64,000 nucleotides of DNA from Bradyrhizobium sp. SZCCHNS1050 (GCF_032484785.1 NZ_JAUETR010000001.1:4405501-4469500); one strand, 5' to 3'; numbered from the stretch's first letter, positions 7,777 through 16,539 are shown. The notes: a model not told the origin generated them from the sequence alone. Made by a program: numbers and translations.

Positions 7777-7967
7777 AGTGCGAAGTTGCAGATGCGAGTT
7801 GCTGCCGTTTTCGTCGGAACGAGCCGTGAAAACAACGAATTCGTGATCGATGGCTTCGCAACACCGTTCAATTCGGTCCCTAGCTTGGGGGGCTGAGCTG
7901 GCCGGATAAAGCAGTCGTGAGATGTTCGAGACTTCAAAACCCCAGCGCGCGACCCCATTGGAAGCTG

Positions 7968-8228
7968 ATGATGCCTAGATATTTCTTCAACACACGGATC
8001 GGCGAGGAACTGGTCTCCGACACCGACGGCGAGGTGCTGCGCAGTCCCGACCGCGCCTGGGAAGTCGCGCGCGACATGATCAAGGAACTGCTGCGGACCG
8101 AAGGCGGCAACGCGGCGCTGATGACGGCCGTCATCGAGGTGACCGACGAGGACGGTGAGATCGTGCTGGAGTTCCCGTTCTCCGAAGCGATCTTCAACAT
8201 GCCGGCGCAATCGATGACGCGCCATTGA
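7968..8228 (+). CDS. DUF6894 family small protein
   Basis: An 86-residue soluble protein beginning MMPRYFFNTRIGEELVSDTD. The pattern PRYFF-N near the start, followed by DxDGEVLRSPDRAWEVAR and a C-terminal strand VTDEDGEIVLEFPFSEA, is the one seen in the abundant rhizobial DUF6894 family, whose function is unknown. Two adjacent ATGs (7968, 7971) are possible starts; GGAAG lies 4-7 nt upstream. It is divergent from pqqA with about 300 bp between, and convergent with the truncated haemoglobin gene. It does not appear to be part of an operon. Confidence 0.75.
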   Translation: MMPRYFFNTRIGEELVSDTDGEVLRSPDRAWEVARDMIKELLRTEGGNAALMTAVIEVTDEDGEIVLEFPFSEAIFNMPAQSMTRH

Positions 8229-8282
8229 GCGCAGAACGGCCGCATGGCCGTTTCCCGAACGCCCGCGTGCTTGCGGCCGAGA

Positions 8283-8717
8283 TCAGACCGAATGGCGCGG
8301 GCGCGCGATGTCGCCGCGCGTGCTGGCGATGCCCATCTCGAAACTGTCGGCGATGCGGCGGGCGCGGACGATGAAGAGCTCCGCGAGCTCCGGCGCGAGC
8401 AGGTCCTTCGCCGTCGCCTCGAACAGTTGCAGCCAGCGGTCGAAATGCGGCCCCCGCAACGATAGCAACAGATGCGGCCGCATCGGCGCGCCGCTGTAGC
8501 GGCCGGTCTTCAGGAACATCGACGACCAGAAATCGCTGATCCTGCCGATATGGTCGTCCCAATCCTCCACGGTACGGTTGAAGATCGGGCCGATCAGCTC
8601 GTCCTCCCGTGCGCGCCCGTAGAAGGTCTCGACCAGCAGGCGGATCGAGGCGTCGTCGAGTTCCGGATGTTGAACTGCGAGGGGATGGCGGTCAGGCTGG
8701 GCGGCAGGCATCGTCAT
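8283..8717 (-). CDS. group III truncated haemoglobin
   Basis: A 144-residue globin of the 2-on-2 fold. It shows the group III features LVETFYGRAREDELIGPIFN (B/E helices), DHIGRISDFWSSMFLKTGRY and MRPHLLLSLRGPHFDRWLQL, which holds the proximal histidine, then TAKDLL. Such proteins bind O2 or NO and often act in microaerobic respiration or NO detoxification; that role is inferred from the family. Start at ATG 8717 or at 8711; neither has a clear ribosome binding site. It follows the lactonase-fold gene by 80 bp on the same strand. Confidence 0.85.
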   Translation of the reverse strand: MTMPAAQPDRHPLAVQHPELDDASIRLLVETFYGRAREDELIGPIFNRTVEDWDDHIGRISDFWSSMFLKTGRYSGAPMRPHLLLSLRGPHFDRWLQLFEATAKDLLAPELAELFIVRARRIADSFEMGIASTRGDIARPRHSV

Positions 8718-8797
8718 GGCGTTGCATATAGGCACTCGCAGCGCCGATGGAAACGCCGGGCCGCCACGTCCGATCTCGTGGCGGCCCTGTCGTTCGC

Positions 8798-9901
8798 TCA
8801 CGGCAGGCTGACGAACTCCACCCAGTTCGGCTTCTTGCCCACGGCGTAGGATTTCGGGCTCGTGAGCGCGCCGCTGGCCGGGTCGATCCGATAGACCGTC
8901 ATCTCATTCGACACTTCGCCAACGGCGGCGAGATAGCGCCCGGTGGGATCGATGGCGAAGCCGCGTGGCTGGGTCTCGGTCGGCACGCTGCCGATCAGGC
9001 TCACGCGCCCGCTGGCCGCATCGACCTTGAAGCCGGCAATCGTGTTCGAGCCGCGCTCCGAGGCGTAGAGGAACTTGCCATCCGGCGTCACGTGCAGATC
9101 GGCCGCCCAGGGCTTGCCGGTGAAGCCTGAGGGCAGGGCGGTGGTGCGCTGCTGCTCGCTCCAGGTGCCGTTCTCCGCGTCATAGGCATAGACCGCGAGA
9201 TCCGCGTTGAGTTCGTGCAGAAGGTAGATGAACTTGCCGTTCGGGTGGAAGATGAAGTGGCGCGGCCCTGACTTCTCCGGCGTCTTCACCGTCAGCGCCT
9301 CCTTGGCCGTCAGCGTGCCCGTCGCGGCGTCGAAGGCGAAGCCGAGCACCTGGTCGGAGCCGAGATTGGTCGCGAACACGAAGCGGTTGTCGGGCGAGGG
9401 CAGGAAGGCGTGGGCGTTCAGCCCGGTCGGGATCACCTGGCTCGGCGCCGCGACGACGCCATTGGCCTGGATCGGATTCACCGCCACCTTGTTGCCGCCA
9501 TAGGAGGCGCTGAACAGCACCTTGCCGGTGCGGTCGAAGGCGATGTTGGCCATGCTGTCGGCGAGCGGCCCGTTGCCGATGTGGCTGAGCTGACCGGTCT
9601 TGGCATTGATCGCAAAGCTCTCGGCCTGGAACGGCTGCGAGCGGATTCCGGCGATAAGCACCGTCTTGTCCGGGCTGACCGCGAGCGGGGTCGACGAGCC
9701 CGGCTTGTCGACGCCGACGAAGGAAGCCGTCTGCGCCGGGGTCATCTCGCCGGTGGAAGCATCGAACTTGAAGACGCTGATGTCGTTGCTGTCGGCGTTG
9801 CCGACATAGGCATAGGTCTCGGCGTGGCCCGCGCGCGGCGCCAGCGTTGCTGCAGCGGCGAGAACGAATGTTGCGGCCATGATGGTGCCCGGTCTGATCA
9901 T
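8798..9901 (-). CDS. exported lactonase-family seven-bladed beta-propeller protein
   Basis: A 367-residue protein with a Sec signal peptide (positive N-terminus, hydrophobic core, cleavage near GHAETYAYVG, residue 28). The mature part is a chain of repeats such as TYAYVGNADSNDISVFKFDA, SPDNRFVFATN and TPDGKFLYASERGSNTIAGF, the pattern of the 6-phosphogluconolactonase (Pgl) / YncE-like propeller family. The export signal argues against a cytosolic 6-phosphogluconolactonase role; it may be a periplasmic lactonase or binding protein. Length fits the family. The next gene on the strand is the truncated haemoglobin gene. Confidence 0.8.
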   Translation of the reverse strand: MIRPGTIMAATFVLAAAATLAPRAGHAETYAYVGNADSNDISVFKFDASTGEMTPAQTASFVGVDKPGSSTPLAVSPDKTVLIAGIRSQPFQAESFAINAKTGQLSHIGNGPLADSMANIAFDRTGKVLFSASYGGNKVAVNPIQANGVVAAPSQVIPTGLNAHAFLPSPDNRFVFATNLGSDQVLGFAFDAATGTLTAKEALTVKTPEKSGPRHFIFHPNGKFIYLLHELNADLAVYAYDAENGTWSEQQRTTALPSGFTGKPWAADLHVTPDGKFLYASERGSNTIAGFKVDAASGRVSLIGSVPTETQPRGFAIDPTGRYLAAVGEVSNEMTVYRIDPASGALTSPKSYAVGKKPNWVEFVSLP

Positions 9902-10265
9902 GTGGTTTCCCCCTTTTGTGATGTGCTTGCTTCAGCTCTTAAAGTCGAACGTGAAGCTTGACCAAGCCTGATTCCGGATCGATCGATGCAGGATGGGTAT
10001 TGATCGCGACCGCACTTCGCACCCCTAACACGCGGCCAGTTTGTCTCTCCGTCATGCCCGGGCTTGTCCCGGGCATCCACGTCGGTCCACGCGCGCTGCA
10101 CGACGTGGATGGCCGGGACAAGCCCGGCCATGACGAGGAGGCGAGGGCGAGTGCAACAAGACCCATGCGGTTTGCTGCCGAAGCTATGCTGGAGTGCCGC
10201 GCCGCGACGGCTTTCTCCCGGTAAGTGCTCGCGCTAGAACAAGCCCCGACACCACGGAGCTTCCC
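9902..10265. other. divergent intergenic region
   Basis: This 364-bp region lies between the minus-strand lactonase gene and the plus-strand amidase gene. It contains the family A repeat at 10051-10134 and presumably both promoters. No gene is supported in it. Confidence 0.6.
10051..10134. repeat. palindromic intergenic repeat, family A, copy 2
   Basis: Starts GTCATGCCCGGGCTTGTCCC and ends AAGCCCGGCCATGAC, matching the copies at 1981 and 12470; only the central 20-30 bases differ. Confidence 0.85.
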
Positions 10266-11660
10266 ATGACCGATCTCTGGCGCCTGCCGGCTGCCGACCT
10301 TGCCGCCCTCATCAAGTCGAAGCAGGTCTCCGCCCGCGATGCCGCGACCGCGGCGCTGGCGCGGCTCGATGCGGTCAATCCGGCGATCAATGCCGTGATC
10401 GACCATCGGCCGGAGGAGGTCTTGAAGCAGGCCGACGCCATCGACTCCCGGCTGGCGCGCGGCGAGGATCCGGGGCCTCTCGCCGGCGTGCCGGTGACGA
10501 TCAAGGTCAATGTCGACCAGGCCGGCTTCGCTACCACCAACGGCCTCAATCTGCAGAAGGACGCGATCGCCTCGGCTCACAATCCGGTCGTCAACAACCT
10601 GGTCAAGGCCGGCGCCGTGCTGCTCGGCCGCACCAACACCCCGGCGGTGTCCTATCGCTGGTTCACCAGCAACCTCATCCACGGTCACACCAAGAATCCG
10701 CGCGACCCCAGCATCACGCCGGGCGGCTCCTCGGGCGGCGCAGGATCGGCCACCGCGGCGGGCATCGGCCATATCGGCCATGGCACCGACATCGCCGGCT
10801 CCGTCCGCTATCCCGCCTATGCCTGCGGCATCCACGGCCTGCGCCCGACGGTCGGCCGCATCCCCGCCTTCAACACACAGTTCCCCGAGCGCCCGATCGG
10901 ACCGCAGATCAGCGCCGTCTCCGGCCCGCTCGCCCGCACCATCAATGACGTCAGGATCGCGTTGGCGGCGATGTCGGCGCGCGACGTCCGCGATGTCTGG
11001 TGGATGCCGGTGCCGCTCGAGGGCCCGCCGCTGCCGAAGCGCGTTACCCTCTGCGTCAACCCGGACGGGCTGAACCCTGTGCCGGAGGTCGTGGCCGCCT
11101 TGCGCGATGCCGCCGGGCGGCTGGAAGCCGCCGGCTGGACCGTCGAGGAGATCGCGGACACGCCGCCGATGCAGGAGGCCGCGCTGCTGCAGACCCGTCT
11201 CTGGCTCGGCGACGGCTACGAGGCGCAGCTCGCGGCGGCCGAGAAGGAGGGCGACCCAGGCGCGCTGGCCTGCCTGCGCGGCGTCAGTGACAAGGTTCAC
11301 CCATTCGACCTGTCGCAGACGCTCGCGCGCCGCGCCGCGCTGACCCGGCAATGGCTCCTGTTCATGGAGCAGCATCCGCTGCTGCTGATGCCGGTGTCGG
11401 GCATGCTGCCGTTCGCCGATCAGCTCGACCGCAAGGGCGAGGAGTCGTTCCAGCAGGTCTGGCACGCGCAGCTCACGCAGATCGCGATTCCGTTCTTCGG
11501 CCTGCCGGGCCTGACGGTCTCGACCGGCATGGTCGGCCGCGTCCCGGTCGGCGTCCAGCTGGTCGGCCAGCGCTTTCGCGAGGACGCGTGCCTTCTCGCT
11601 GGCGAAGCGATCGAGGCTGGCGGTACCCCGGCTTCGCCGATCGATCCGGTGCTGGGCTGA
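10266..11660 (+). CDS. amidase (amidase signature family)
   Basis: A 464-residue amidase-signature hydrolase. The catalytic triad is visible: Lys80 in PVTIKVNVDQAG, the cis-Ser in TPGGSSGGAGSA (about S156) and the nucleophile Ser179 in GTDIAGSVRYPA. The C-terminal motif GLPGLTVSTGMVGRVPVGVQ is also standard. The family hydrolyses C-N amide bonds of diverse substrates. Lack of a neighbouring GatC/GatB argues against a role in tRNA transamidation. ATG 10266 has GGAG six nt upstream. The stop overlaps the start of the glutathione peroxidase gene (TGATG), indicating an operon. Confidence 0.9.
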   Translation: MTDLWRLPAADLAALIKSKQVSARDAATAALARLDAVNPAINAVIDHRPEEVLKQADAIDSRLARGEDPGPLAGVPVTIKVNVDQAGFATTNGLNLQKDAIASAHNPVVNNLVKAGAVLLGRTNTPAVSYRWFTSNLIHGHTKNPRDPSITPGGSSGGAGSATAAGIGHIGHGTDIAGSVRYPAYACGIHGLRPTVGRIPAFNTQFPERPIGPQISAVSGPLARTINDVRIALAAMSARDVRDVWWMPVPLEGPPLPKRVTLCVNPDGLNPVPEVVAALRDAAGRLEAAGWTVEEIADTPPMQEAALLQTRLWLGDGYEAQLAAAEKEGDPGALACLRGVSDKVHPFDLSQTLARRAALTRQWLLFMEQHPLLLMPVSGMLPFADQLDRKGEESFQQVWHAQLTQIAIPFFGLPGLTVSTGMVGRVPVGVQLVGQRFREDACLLAGEAIEAGGTPASPIDPVLG

Positions 11661-12136
11661 TGGCCGGCATCTATGATTTCACCGCGACCTCGCTGAAGGG
11701 CGAGGAGGTGCCGCTGAAGCGCTTCGCAGGCCAGGTGCTGCTGATCGTCAACACCGCCAGCGCCTGCGGCTTCACGCCGCAATATCGCGGCCTCGAGGCG
11801 CTGCACCGCGCCTATGCGGACAGGGGCTTTGCCGTGCTCGGATTTCCCTGTAACCAGTTCGGCGCCCAGGAGCCCGGCACGGCCGAGGAGATCGGCGCGT
11901 TCTGCGCCGGCAAGTACGACGTCACCTTCCCGCTGTTTGCGAAGATCGACGTCAACGGTACCGATGCACATCCGCTCTACAAGTTCCTGAAGGGCGAGAA
12001 GACCGGCCTCTTGGGCTCGGCGATCAAATGGAATTTCACCAAATTCCTGGTCGATCGCCGTGGGAATGTGGTGTCGCGCCATGCGCCGACCACCACGCCC
12101 GAGGCGTTGAAGAAAGAGATCGAGGCACTGCTGTGA
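11660..12136 (+). CDS. glutathione peroxidase family protein
   Basis: A 158-residue thiol peroxidase of the glutathione peroxidase family, reducing peroxides through a catalytic cysteine. NTASACGFTPQY places the peroxidatic Cys at residue 36. The other tetrad members are visible in FPCNQFGAQEPG (Gln) and KWNFTKFLVD (Trp, Asn). The short length and absence of selenocysteine fit the bacterial BtuE/Gpx type, which may use thioredoxin. It overlaps the amidase stop by 1 bp and the next gene by 4 bp, so all three should be co-translated. Cytosolic; no signal peptide. Confidence 0.93.
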   Translation: MAGIYDFTATSLKGEEVPLKRFAGQVLLIVNTASACGFTPQYRGLEALHRAYADRGFAVLGFPCNQFGAQEPGTAEEIGAFCAGKYDVTFPLFAKIDVNGTDAHPLYKFLKGEKTGLLGSAIKWNFTKFLVDRRGNVVSRHAPTTTPEALKKEIEALL

Positions 12137-12387
12137 GCGACAACGAGACGACTGCGACCCCATTTCCTGACCGGCTGTCGGTCGATCCGAAGAGCCCCTA
12201 CTACAATGCGGAGATCCTGTCGCGCGACGTCGGCATCCGCTTCAAGGGCGCCGAGAAGACCAATGTCGAGGAATACTGCATCAGCGAAGGCTGGATCCGC
12301 GTCGCCGCGGGGAACGCCAAGGACCGCCACGGCAACCCACTGACCATCAAGGTCCACGGCCCGGTCGAGCCGTATTTCAAGGATTGA
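12133..12387 (+). CDS. DUF3297 family protein
   Basis: An 84-residue soluble protein starting with GTG at 12133, inside the last codons of the peroxidase gene (GTGA overlap). The sequence FPDRLSVDPKSPYYNAEIL, then GIRFKGAEKTNVEEYCISEG and a C-terminal GPVEPYF, is the DUF3297 pattern. The function of the family is unknown. Coupling to a peroxidase gene is consistent with a stress-related role, but this is inference only. Confidence 0.85.
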   Translation: MSDNETTATPFPDRLSVDPKSPYYNAEILSRDVGIRFKGAEKTNVEEYCISEGWIRVAAGNAKDRHGNPLTIKVHGPVEPYFKD

Positions 12388-12469
12388 GGCGACTGCGCTG
12401 CGGGCCTCTGGTGGTCGTATCGGCCAACCTCTAGCCTCAGCGATGAGGCAAACCGCCAACCCAGGACTC

Positions 12470-12553
12470 GTCATGCCCGGGGCTTGTCCCGGGCATCCAC
12501 GTCGTCATTCCAGGCGCCCGACATGGATGGCCGGGACGGAGCCCGGCCATGAC
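12470..12553. repeat. palindromic intergenic repeat, family A, copy 3
   Basis: Same element as at 1981 and 10051, with one extra G in the CCCGGGG run on the left arm and one extra G (GGGACGGAGCC) on the right arm. Confidence 0.85.
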
Positions 12554-12631
12554 GGTGTGGAGAAGGGCGGGGTCGAAGCAGCTTTGCCCCCGCGTCGCGA
12601 TGGGTAATTTAGAACGTTGATCGCAGATATT

Positions 12632-12666
12632 TGAGCGTCGTTCAAAATTATATTGAACGTCGCTCA
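12632..12666. promoter_or_regulatory. large near-perfect dyad, candidate operator
   Basis: TGAGCGTCGTTCAA (12632-12645) and TTGAACGTCGCTCA (12653-12666) are reverse complements at 13 of 14 positions around a 7-bp AT-only spacer. It is 119 bp upstream of the start at 12785 and has no following T-run. The arm and spacer sizes fit a dimeric repressor site such as those of TetR-family proteins; no regulator gene is adjacent. Confidence 0.5.
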
Positions 12667-12784
12667 CATTCCGCTACACTCACCCATATCCGCACCGTCG
12701 GCACCGGTCCCGACGCGCGACGTCCCCAGGCGTTTGCGCGATCGGACCCCTGCGTGCCGTCTCCCGGCGGGGTCACAGAGGGTG

Positions 12785-13846
12785 ATGACGATGGCCTATT
12801 CGGAACGAGATCTGCGCGCCGCCGCCGGGGCAGGCGCGATCGGGCCCGACGAGTTGCAGCGGTTGCTGACCTACCTCGAGCAACAAGCGAAGCCGGGTCC
12901 GGCGGCGCACGCGAAATTCGATGCCGCGCATCTGCTCTGGTACGCCGGCGCGCTGATCGTCATCGGAGCCATGGGCCTGTTCTCGACGGTGGCGTTCTCG
13001 CAGATGGGGGGCCGCGCCCTGACGGCCTGCGCGCTCGCCTATGCCGCCGCGTTCGGCTTCGCCGGCGACCACCTCTGGCGCCGGAGCTTGCGCGTCCCAG
13101 GCGGCCTGCTGATCGCCATCGCCGTGTCGATGGCACCGCTCGCCGTCTACGGCCTCCAGGCCGAATTCGGCTGGTGGGGCAAGTTCGGCAAGCCCGGCAC
13201 GGTTCATGACTTCTACGTCTGGATCAAGGGCAGTTGGCTGTTCATGGAGATCGCAACCATCGCGGCGGGCGCGATCGCGCTGCGCTTCTATCGCGTGCCC
13301 TTCATCGTCGCGATCATCTCGGTCGCGCTGTGGTTCATGTCGATGGACCTCACGCCCTGGATCTTCAACGTCGGCCATTTCGACTGGGAGATGCGCCGCG
13401 TGGTGTCGATCTGGTTCGGCCTCGGCATTCTCGCGGTGGCGTGGATCGTCGACTACAACAGCCACAGCCGCGACTTCGGCTTCTGGCTGCACCTGTTCGG
13501 CCTGATGGCCTTCTGGGGCGGGATCACGGCCACCGAAGGCGCGACCGAGCTGGGCAAGGCGATCTACTGCCTGCTGAACGTCGGCCTGCTCGCGATCGCC
13601 GTCATCATCGTCCGCCGCGCCTACGCCGTGTTCGGCGCCATCGGCATCACGATGTATCTCGGCCACCTCGCCGACGTCGTCTTCAAGGACTCGCTGCTGT
13701 TCCCGTTCGCACTGTCGCTGATCGGCGTCGCGGTGGTCGCTGCGGGGCTGGCCTATCACCGCAAGCAGCGGGTGATCGCGGAGTGGCTGGCCGCGAATCT
13801 GCCGGCGGCGGTGCTGCGGCTGCGGCCGCAGCAGGCCGCAGCCTAA
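12785..13846 (+). CDS. polytopic membrane protein of unknown function (DUF2157-like)
   Basis: A 353-residue integral membrane protein. The first 45 residues are soluble (SERDLRAAAGAGAIGPDELQ followed by RLLTYLEQQ), resembling the N-terminal helix-turn region of DUF2157 proteins. After this come about nine hydrophobic segments starting with LLWYAGALIVIGAMGLFSTV and ending FALSLIGVAVVAAGLAY. No enzymatic motif is visible. ATG 12785 follows AGAGGGTG; ATG 12791 is the alternative. It is monocistronic as far as can be seen, downstream of the dyad at 12632-12666. The DUF2157 assignment is tentative. Confidence 0.7.
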   Translation: MTMAYSERDLRAAAGAGAIGPDELQRLLTYLEQQAKPGPAAHAKFDAAHLLWYAGALIVIGAMGLFSTVAFSQMGGRALTACALAYAAAFGFAGDHLWRRSLRVPGGLLIAIAVSMAPLAVYGLQAEFGWWGKFGKPGTVHDFYVWIKGSWLFMEIATIAAGAIALRFYRVPFIVAIISVALWFMSMDLTPWIFNVGHFDWEMRRVVSIWFGLGILAVAWIVDYNSHSRDFGFWLHLFGLMAFWGGITATEGATELGKAIYCLLNVGLLAIAVIIVRRAYAVFGAIGITMYLGHLADVVFKDSLLFPFALSLIGVAVVAAGLAYHRKQRVIAEWLAANLPAAVLRLRPQQAAA

Positions 13847-14164
13847 GCCGCTGGATCCTGTGAATGTCGCAGCCGCCTTCGAGACGCCGCCTTGGGGCTC
13901 CTCCGAGTGAGGTATGTATCCGCAGAGACAGCGTATCCCCTCTCCATGAACACGCCACTCGGCGTGTTCATGATCTGGTGTGCGGTGCCGCCCTCGACTT
14001 TTGGCCCTCTTTTGGCCCTCATGGTGAGGAGCGCTACTCACGGCGCGTCCCGAGCCAGAAGGCCCCAGACCACTGAAACTCAGTTTGTGATGTCAGATTC
14101 AGATAATGAGAGCCAAGTTGAGCTCGGTATACCGTACGTTGTGCACCTTCTCCGGAGGTCGGCG
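13847..14164. other. intergenic region with repeat fragment
   Basis: The 318 bp contain a partial family B repeat (about 14018-14050, CTCATGGTGAGGAGCGC) and a short inverted repeat around AACACGCCACTCGGCGTGTT at 13949-13968. No gene is supported. Confidence 0.5.
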
Positions 14165-14797
14165 ATGCCTATGCATCTGGTTTCGCTGTGGCTGGTGCTA
14201 TGCTTTGGCAATGTCTCTCCTGGCCACGCCAACAGCTGGCTTGCTGATGGCAATGAGAGCAGTCTCCGGATGCAGACGGGCAGCTACCAAGCCTATGTCG
14301 ATCGGATCATCGCAGTCGAAAAGGATCTCGGACCGGTCGCATCCCCGGTGGCTGGGATCTTTCTAAGCGGGCCGGGCAAACCGTGGTTCAATCTCGCAAG
14401 CTTCGAGAAGCTACGGCGCTTCAGCGCGCATCATTCCGAGTTCGCCATTCGCTTCATCTCCGAACCGGGGCAGCCCATCAGCCGCCGCGCCATCGCGACC
14501 TGGGCGATGCTTGGGCTCCCCACGCCTGATTACGTCAGCTTCCTTCAGAGGATGATCGACTTGCGCGATCAGGACCTGATCTCGTTGCGGGAACTCCGAC
14601 TCACGGTATGGCCATTTCCTCCCGATGCGGTCGTCTGCGATTATACTGATCCTAATTTGCAAGCTGCACTGCGACGCATCCTCGCCCTTGGTGATCTCAC
14701 GCCTGAATTCAGGTCAAATGTCGTTGTCATCCTCTCGGGCAAGGTGTCCGAAATCCAAAAGCGAGGCGAGCCTCGTCAATGCCTGAAGTTGCGTTGA
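14165..14797 (+). CDS. exported hypothetical protein
   Basis: A 210-residue protein that I do not recognise. The chosen ATG 14165 has GGAGG 8 nt upstream and begins a signal peptide (MPMHLVSLWLVLCFGNVSPG, cleavage near HAN-S at about 24). The mature part has no obvious motif or further membrane segment; it contains two cysteines (one in VVCDYTDP, one in RQCLKLR at the C-terminus) that could pair. Base composition is noticeably less GC-rich than neighbouring genes and synonymous third positions often end in A or T, which suggests relatively recent acquisition or weak selection. It converges on the small membrane protein gene at 15025. Confidence 0.6.
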   Translation: MPMHLVSLWLVLCFGNVSPGHANSWLADGNESSLRMQTGSYQAYVDRIIAVEKDLGPVASPVAGIFLSGPGKPWFNLASFEKLRRFSAHHSEFAIRFISEPGQPISRRAIATWAMLGLPTPDYVSFLQRMIDLRDQDLISLRELRLTVWPFPPDAVVCDYTDPNLQAALRRILALGDLTPEFRSNVVVILSGKVSEIQKRGEPRQCLKLR

Positions 14798-15024
14798 CCG
14801 TGTACAAAACAAACCGGGGCCAATGGAGTAGTGTGACCGATTCGTTAGGCCCGCCGAAAGCGCGACCAACATGCGTCCGCTCATGCATTTTCTGGTGAAA
14901 CCGATTCACAGCGGCGCTCGCCAGGAAAGTCGCCGGTCGAGTTCAAGCTACGGCGCCAAGCAATTGTTTTGGCTGGGATACCAGTGACAGTGCACAAAAC
15001 CTCTCGCATTTGGAGACGACGCAG

Positions 15025-15276
15025 TTACTGCTTCTCCCGCAGCAGGAATTTAACGAGCCGTACGGCTGCCCAAGTTCCTAAGAGGCTGCCCAGACTCACG
15101 CCAGCCACGATGCCCAACAGCACGACGATGCTCCAGTCGCTGTGAATGCCTCCCGGCGCGAAACTGAGAGCGAAAGAGCCGATGGCCAGAGCAGCGTATC
15201 CAAGCATGGCGGCCCCCAGCGCGAAGCCGATCACGCCTGCGACGCCGATGAACCCTGCTCGTGTGGCTTTCCCCAT
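15025..15276 (-). CDS. small two-helix membrane protein
   Basis: An 83-residue protein with two hydrophobic segments: AGFIGVAGVIGFALGAAMLG and, after a short loop with HSDW, IVVLLGIVAGVSLGSLLGTW. The C-terminus is basic (RLVKFLLREKQ). GGAG lies 8 nt before ATG 15276. The glycine-rich helices could pack as a glycine zipper. No family is recognised. It is divergent from the SRPBCC gene with 147 bp between, which must hold both promoters. Confidence 0.6.
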   Translation of the reverse strand: MGKATRAGFIGVAGVIGFALGAAMLGYAALAIGSFALSFAPGGIHSDWSIVVLLGIVAGVSLGSLLGTWAAVRLVKFLLREKQ

Positions 15277-15423
15277 CCAAACATCTCCGACAATAGGCTG
15301 TCCCCGGGACGCAAGAATTCTCTTGCCATCTGTCGGGACCGGCCAGTCTGGATCGTCCTTGGGGCGAACACAAATGCTGCACGCATGCAGTGAGCCGTCA
15401 AACTCAAACCTGGAGCAATAATC

Positions 15424-15840
15424 ATGAGGATCACCGTCGAAACCACCGTCGCAGCCCCGATCGATCAGGTCTGGCGGGCCTATACGACGCCGGCCGACAT
15501 CGTGAAATGGAATGCCGCGTCGGACGACTGGCATACGACCAAGGCGACGGTCGACCTGAGAGAGGGCGGCGCGTTCTCGTCGCGGATGGAGGCCAAGGAC
15601 GGCAGCATGGGCTTCGACTTCGCTGGCACCTACACGAAGATCGTCGAGCACAAGCTGATCGAATACGCCTTCGGCGACCGCAAGGCCGAGGTCCACTTCG
15701 AGCCCGGCCCGAAGGGCGTTGTCGTTCGCGTCGTCTTCGATGCCGAAACGACCCATTCGATCGAGCAGCAGCAGGGTGGCTGGCAGGCCATTCTCGACAG
15801 CTTCGCGCGGCATGTGGAGGCGAAACGCAAGGCGTCGTGA
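15424..15840 (+). CDS. SRPBCC / AHSA1-like domain protein
   Basis: A 138-residue START-like protein. It opens with MRITVETTVAAPIDQVWRAY and continues PADIVKWNAASDDWHTTKA, GGAFSSRMEAKDGSMGFDF and a C-terminal helix QGGWQAILDSFARHVEA, the canonical AHSA1 (activator of Hsp90 ATPase-like) pattern with the W-x-A-x-T and GGW segments. These proteins bind hydrophobic ligands in a deep cavity; the ligand is not predictable. No signal peptide. Immediately downstream is a long block of intergenic repeats with no gene. Confidence 0.9.
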   Translation: MRITVETTVAAPIDQVWRAYTTPADIVKWNAASDDWHTTKATVDLREGGAFSSRMEAKDGSMGFDFAGTYTKIVEHKLIEYAFGDRKAEVHFEPGPKGVVVRVVFDAETTHSIEQQQGGWQAILDSFARHVEAKRKAS

Positions 15841-15944
15841 GGGCGAGGGGCCGAGGTCCCGGCGGGCGCCGTGCGCGGCGCCCGAATCTTTCACCTTGAC
15901 AAATTCCGAAAATCAGCAATACTGCGCGCATCCTGTCCTTTTCG

Positions 15945-16295
15945 CAGAGGGGCGTACGCGTCGTCACGAACGTCGGGGCAGGGATGCGGTGGCCGCAGCG
16001 GCGACGGTGGACGACCGGCGTCGCTACGGACGGAGAAGTCGTGTGGTCCTGGCCTCTCGACGCTGAGGTCAAGTCTGCGTTGTTGCTTGACGGCACGCGC
16101 GGGCGATGGGGGCAAAAGAGCCCGATCCCCAGGGAGAGCACGAAGGACACCGTTCCAACCATCGCGCAGGGAAGGCCGGAATGCACCGGTCGTACCTGTG
16201 GTTCCTGCCCCGTGCATTTTCTCACGCACGGGGGCCATGGGTTGCGGCCAGCACCCGGTCTTCCCTGCGCCCTCTGTATTTGTCGGAGGGACATG
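15945..16295. repeat. long dispersed repeat, copy 1 (uninterrupted)
   Basis: About 350 bp sharing long blocks with 43048-43290 plus 44703-44828, for example GTACGCGTCGTCACGAACGT, AAGTCGTGTGGTCCTGGCCT, CTTGACGGCACGCGCGGGCG and CCCCAGGGAGAGCACGAAGG. Both copies are intergenic. The second copy is split by an IS30-type element, so this one shows the intact form. Confidence 0.85.
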
Positions 16296-16386
16296 TCGAT
16301 GCAGCACTCGGGCGCTCTGCGCCGCGAGGCTACGGTCGCACGTCCCTGAGCTGTTTGAGATGTGAAAGCGGTCCAACCTCATCGTC

Positions 16387-16506
16387 GTCCCGGCGAACGC
16401 CGGGACCCATACGCCGCGGCGGATGTGGCTTGGCAAGGTCTAACGGCGAGCCTGCCCCAAACCACTCCCTGTGGTTATGGATCCCGGCGTTCGCCGGGAT
16501 GACGAC
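16387..16506. repeat. inverted repeat of the GTCCCGGCG..CGCCGGGA type
   Basis: CGTCGTCCCGGCGAACGCCG followed by GGACCCATA pairs with TATGGATCCCGGCGTTCGCC followed by GGGATGACG. Related elements occur at 44933-45054. Intergenic and non-coding. Confidence 0.75.
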
Positions 16507-16539
16507 GGTGGTTGTTGCGAGAACCCACCGTCTAACCGG

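Larger units (their letters stand above)
12388..12784. other. intergenic region with repeat and candidate operator
   Basis: The 397 bp between the DUF3297 gene and the membrane-protein gene contain the family A repeat (12470-12553) and the dyad at 12632-12666. No coding frame is convincing. Confidence 0.6.

Noticed and set aside
7666..7967. Sigma-54 promoter for the pqq operon
   Set aside because: CTGGCGAACTTTTCGTAGC resembles a -24 element but lacks the TTGC at -12 with correct spacing.
9939..11465. About 500-codon minus-strand frame opposite the amidase gene
   Set aside because: The amidase frame holds the complete catalytic triad; the opposite frame has no family resemblance and is an antisense shadow.
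15871..16365. Open frames through the dispersed repeat, and similar frames at 42904-43329
   Set aside because: They track the repeat on either strand, lack ribosome binding sites and differ between copies by frameshifts, so they are repeat-derived.
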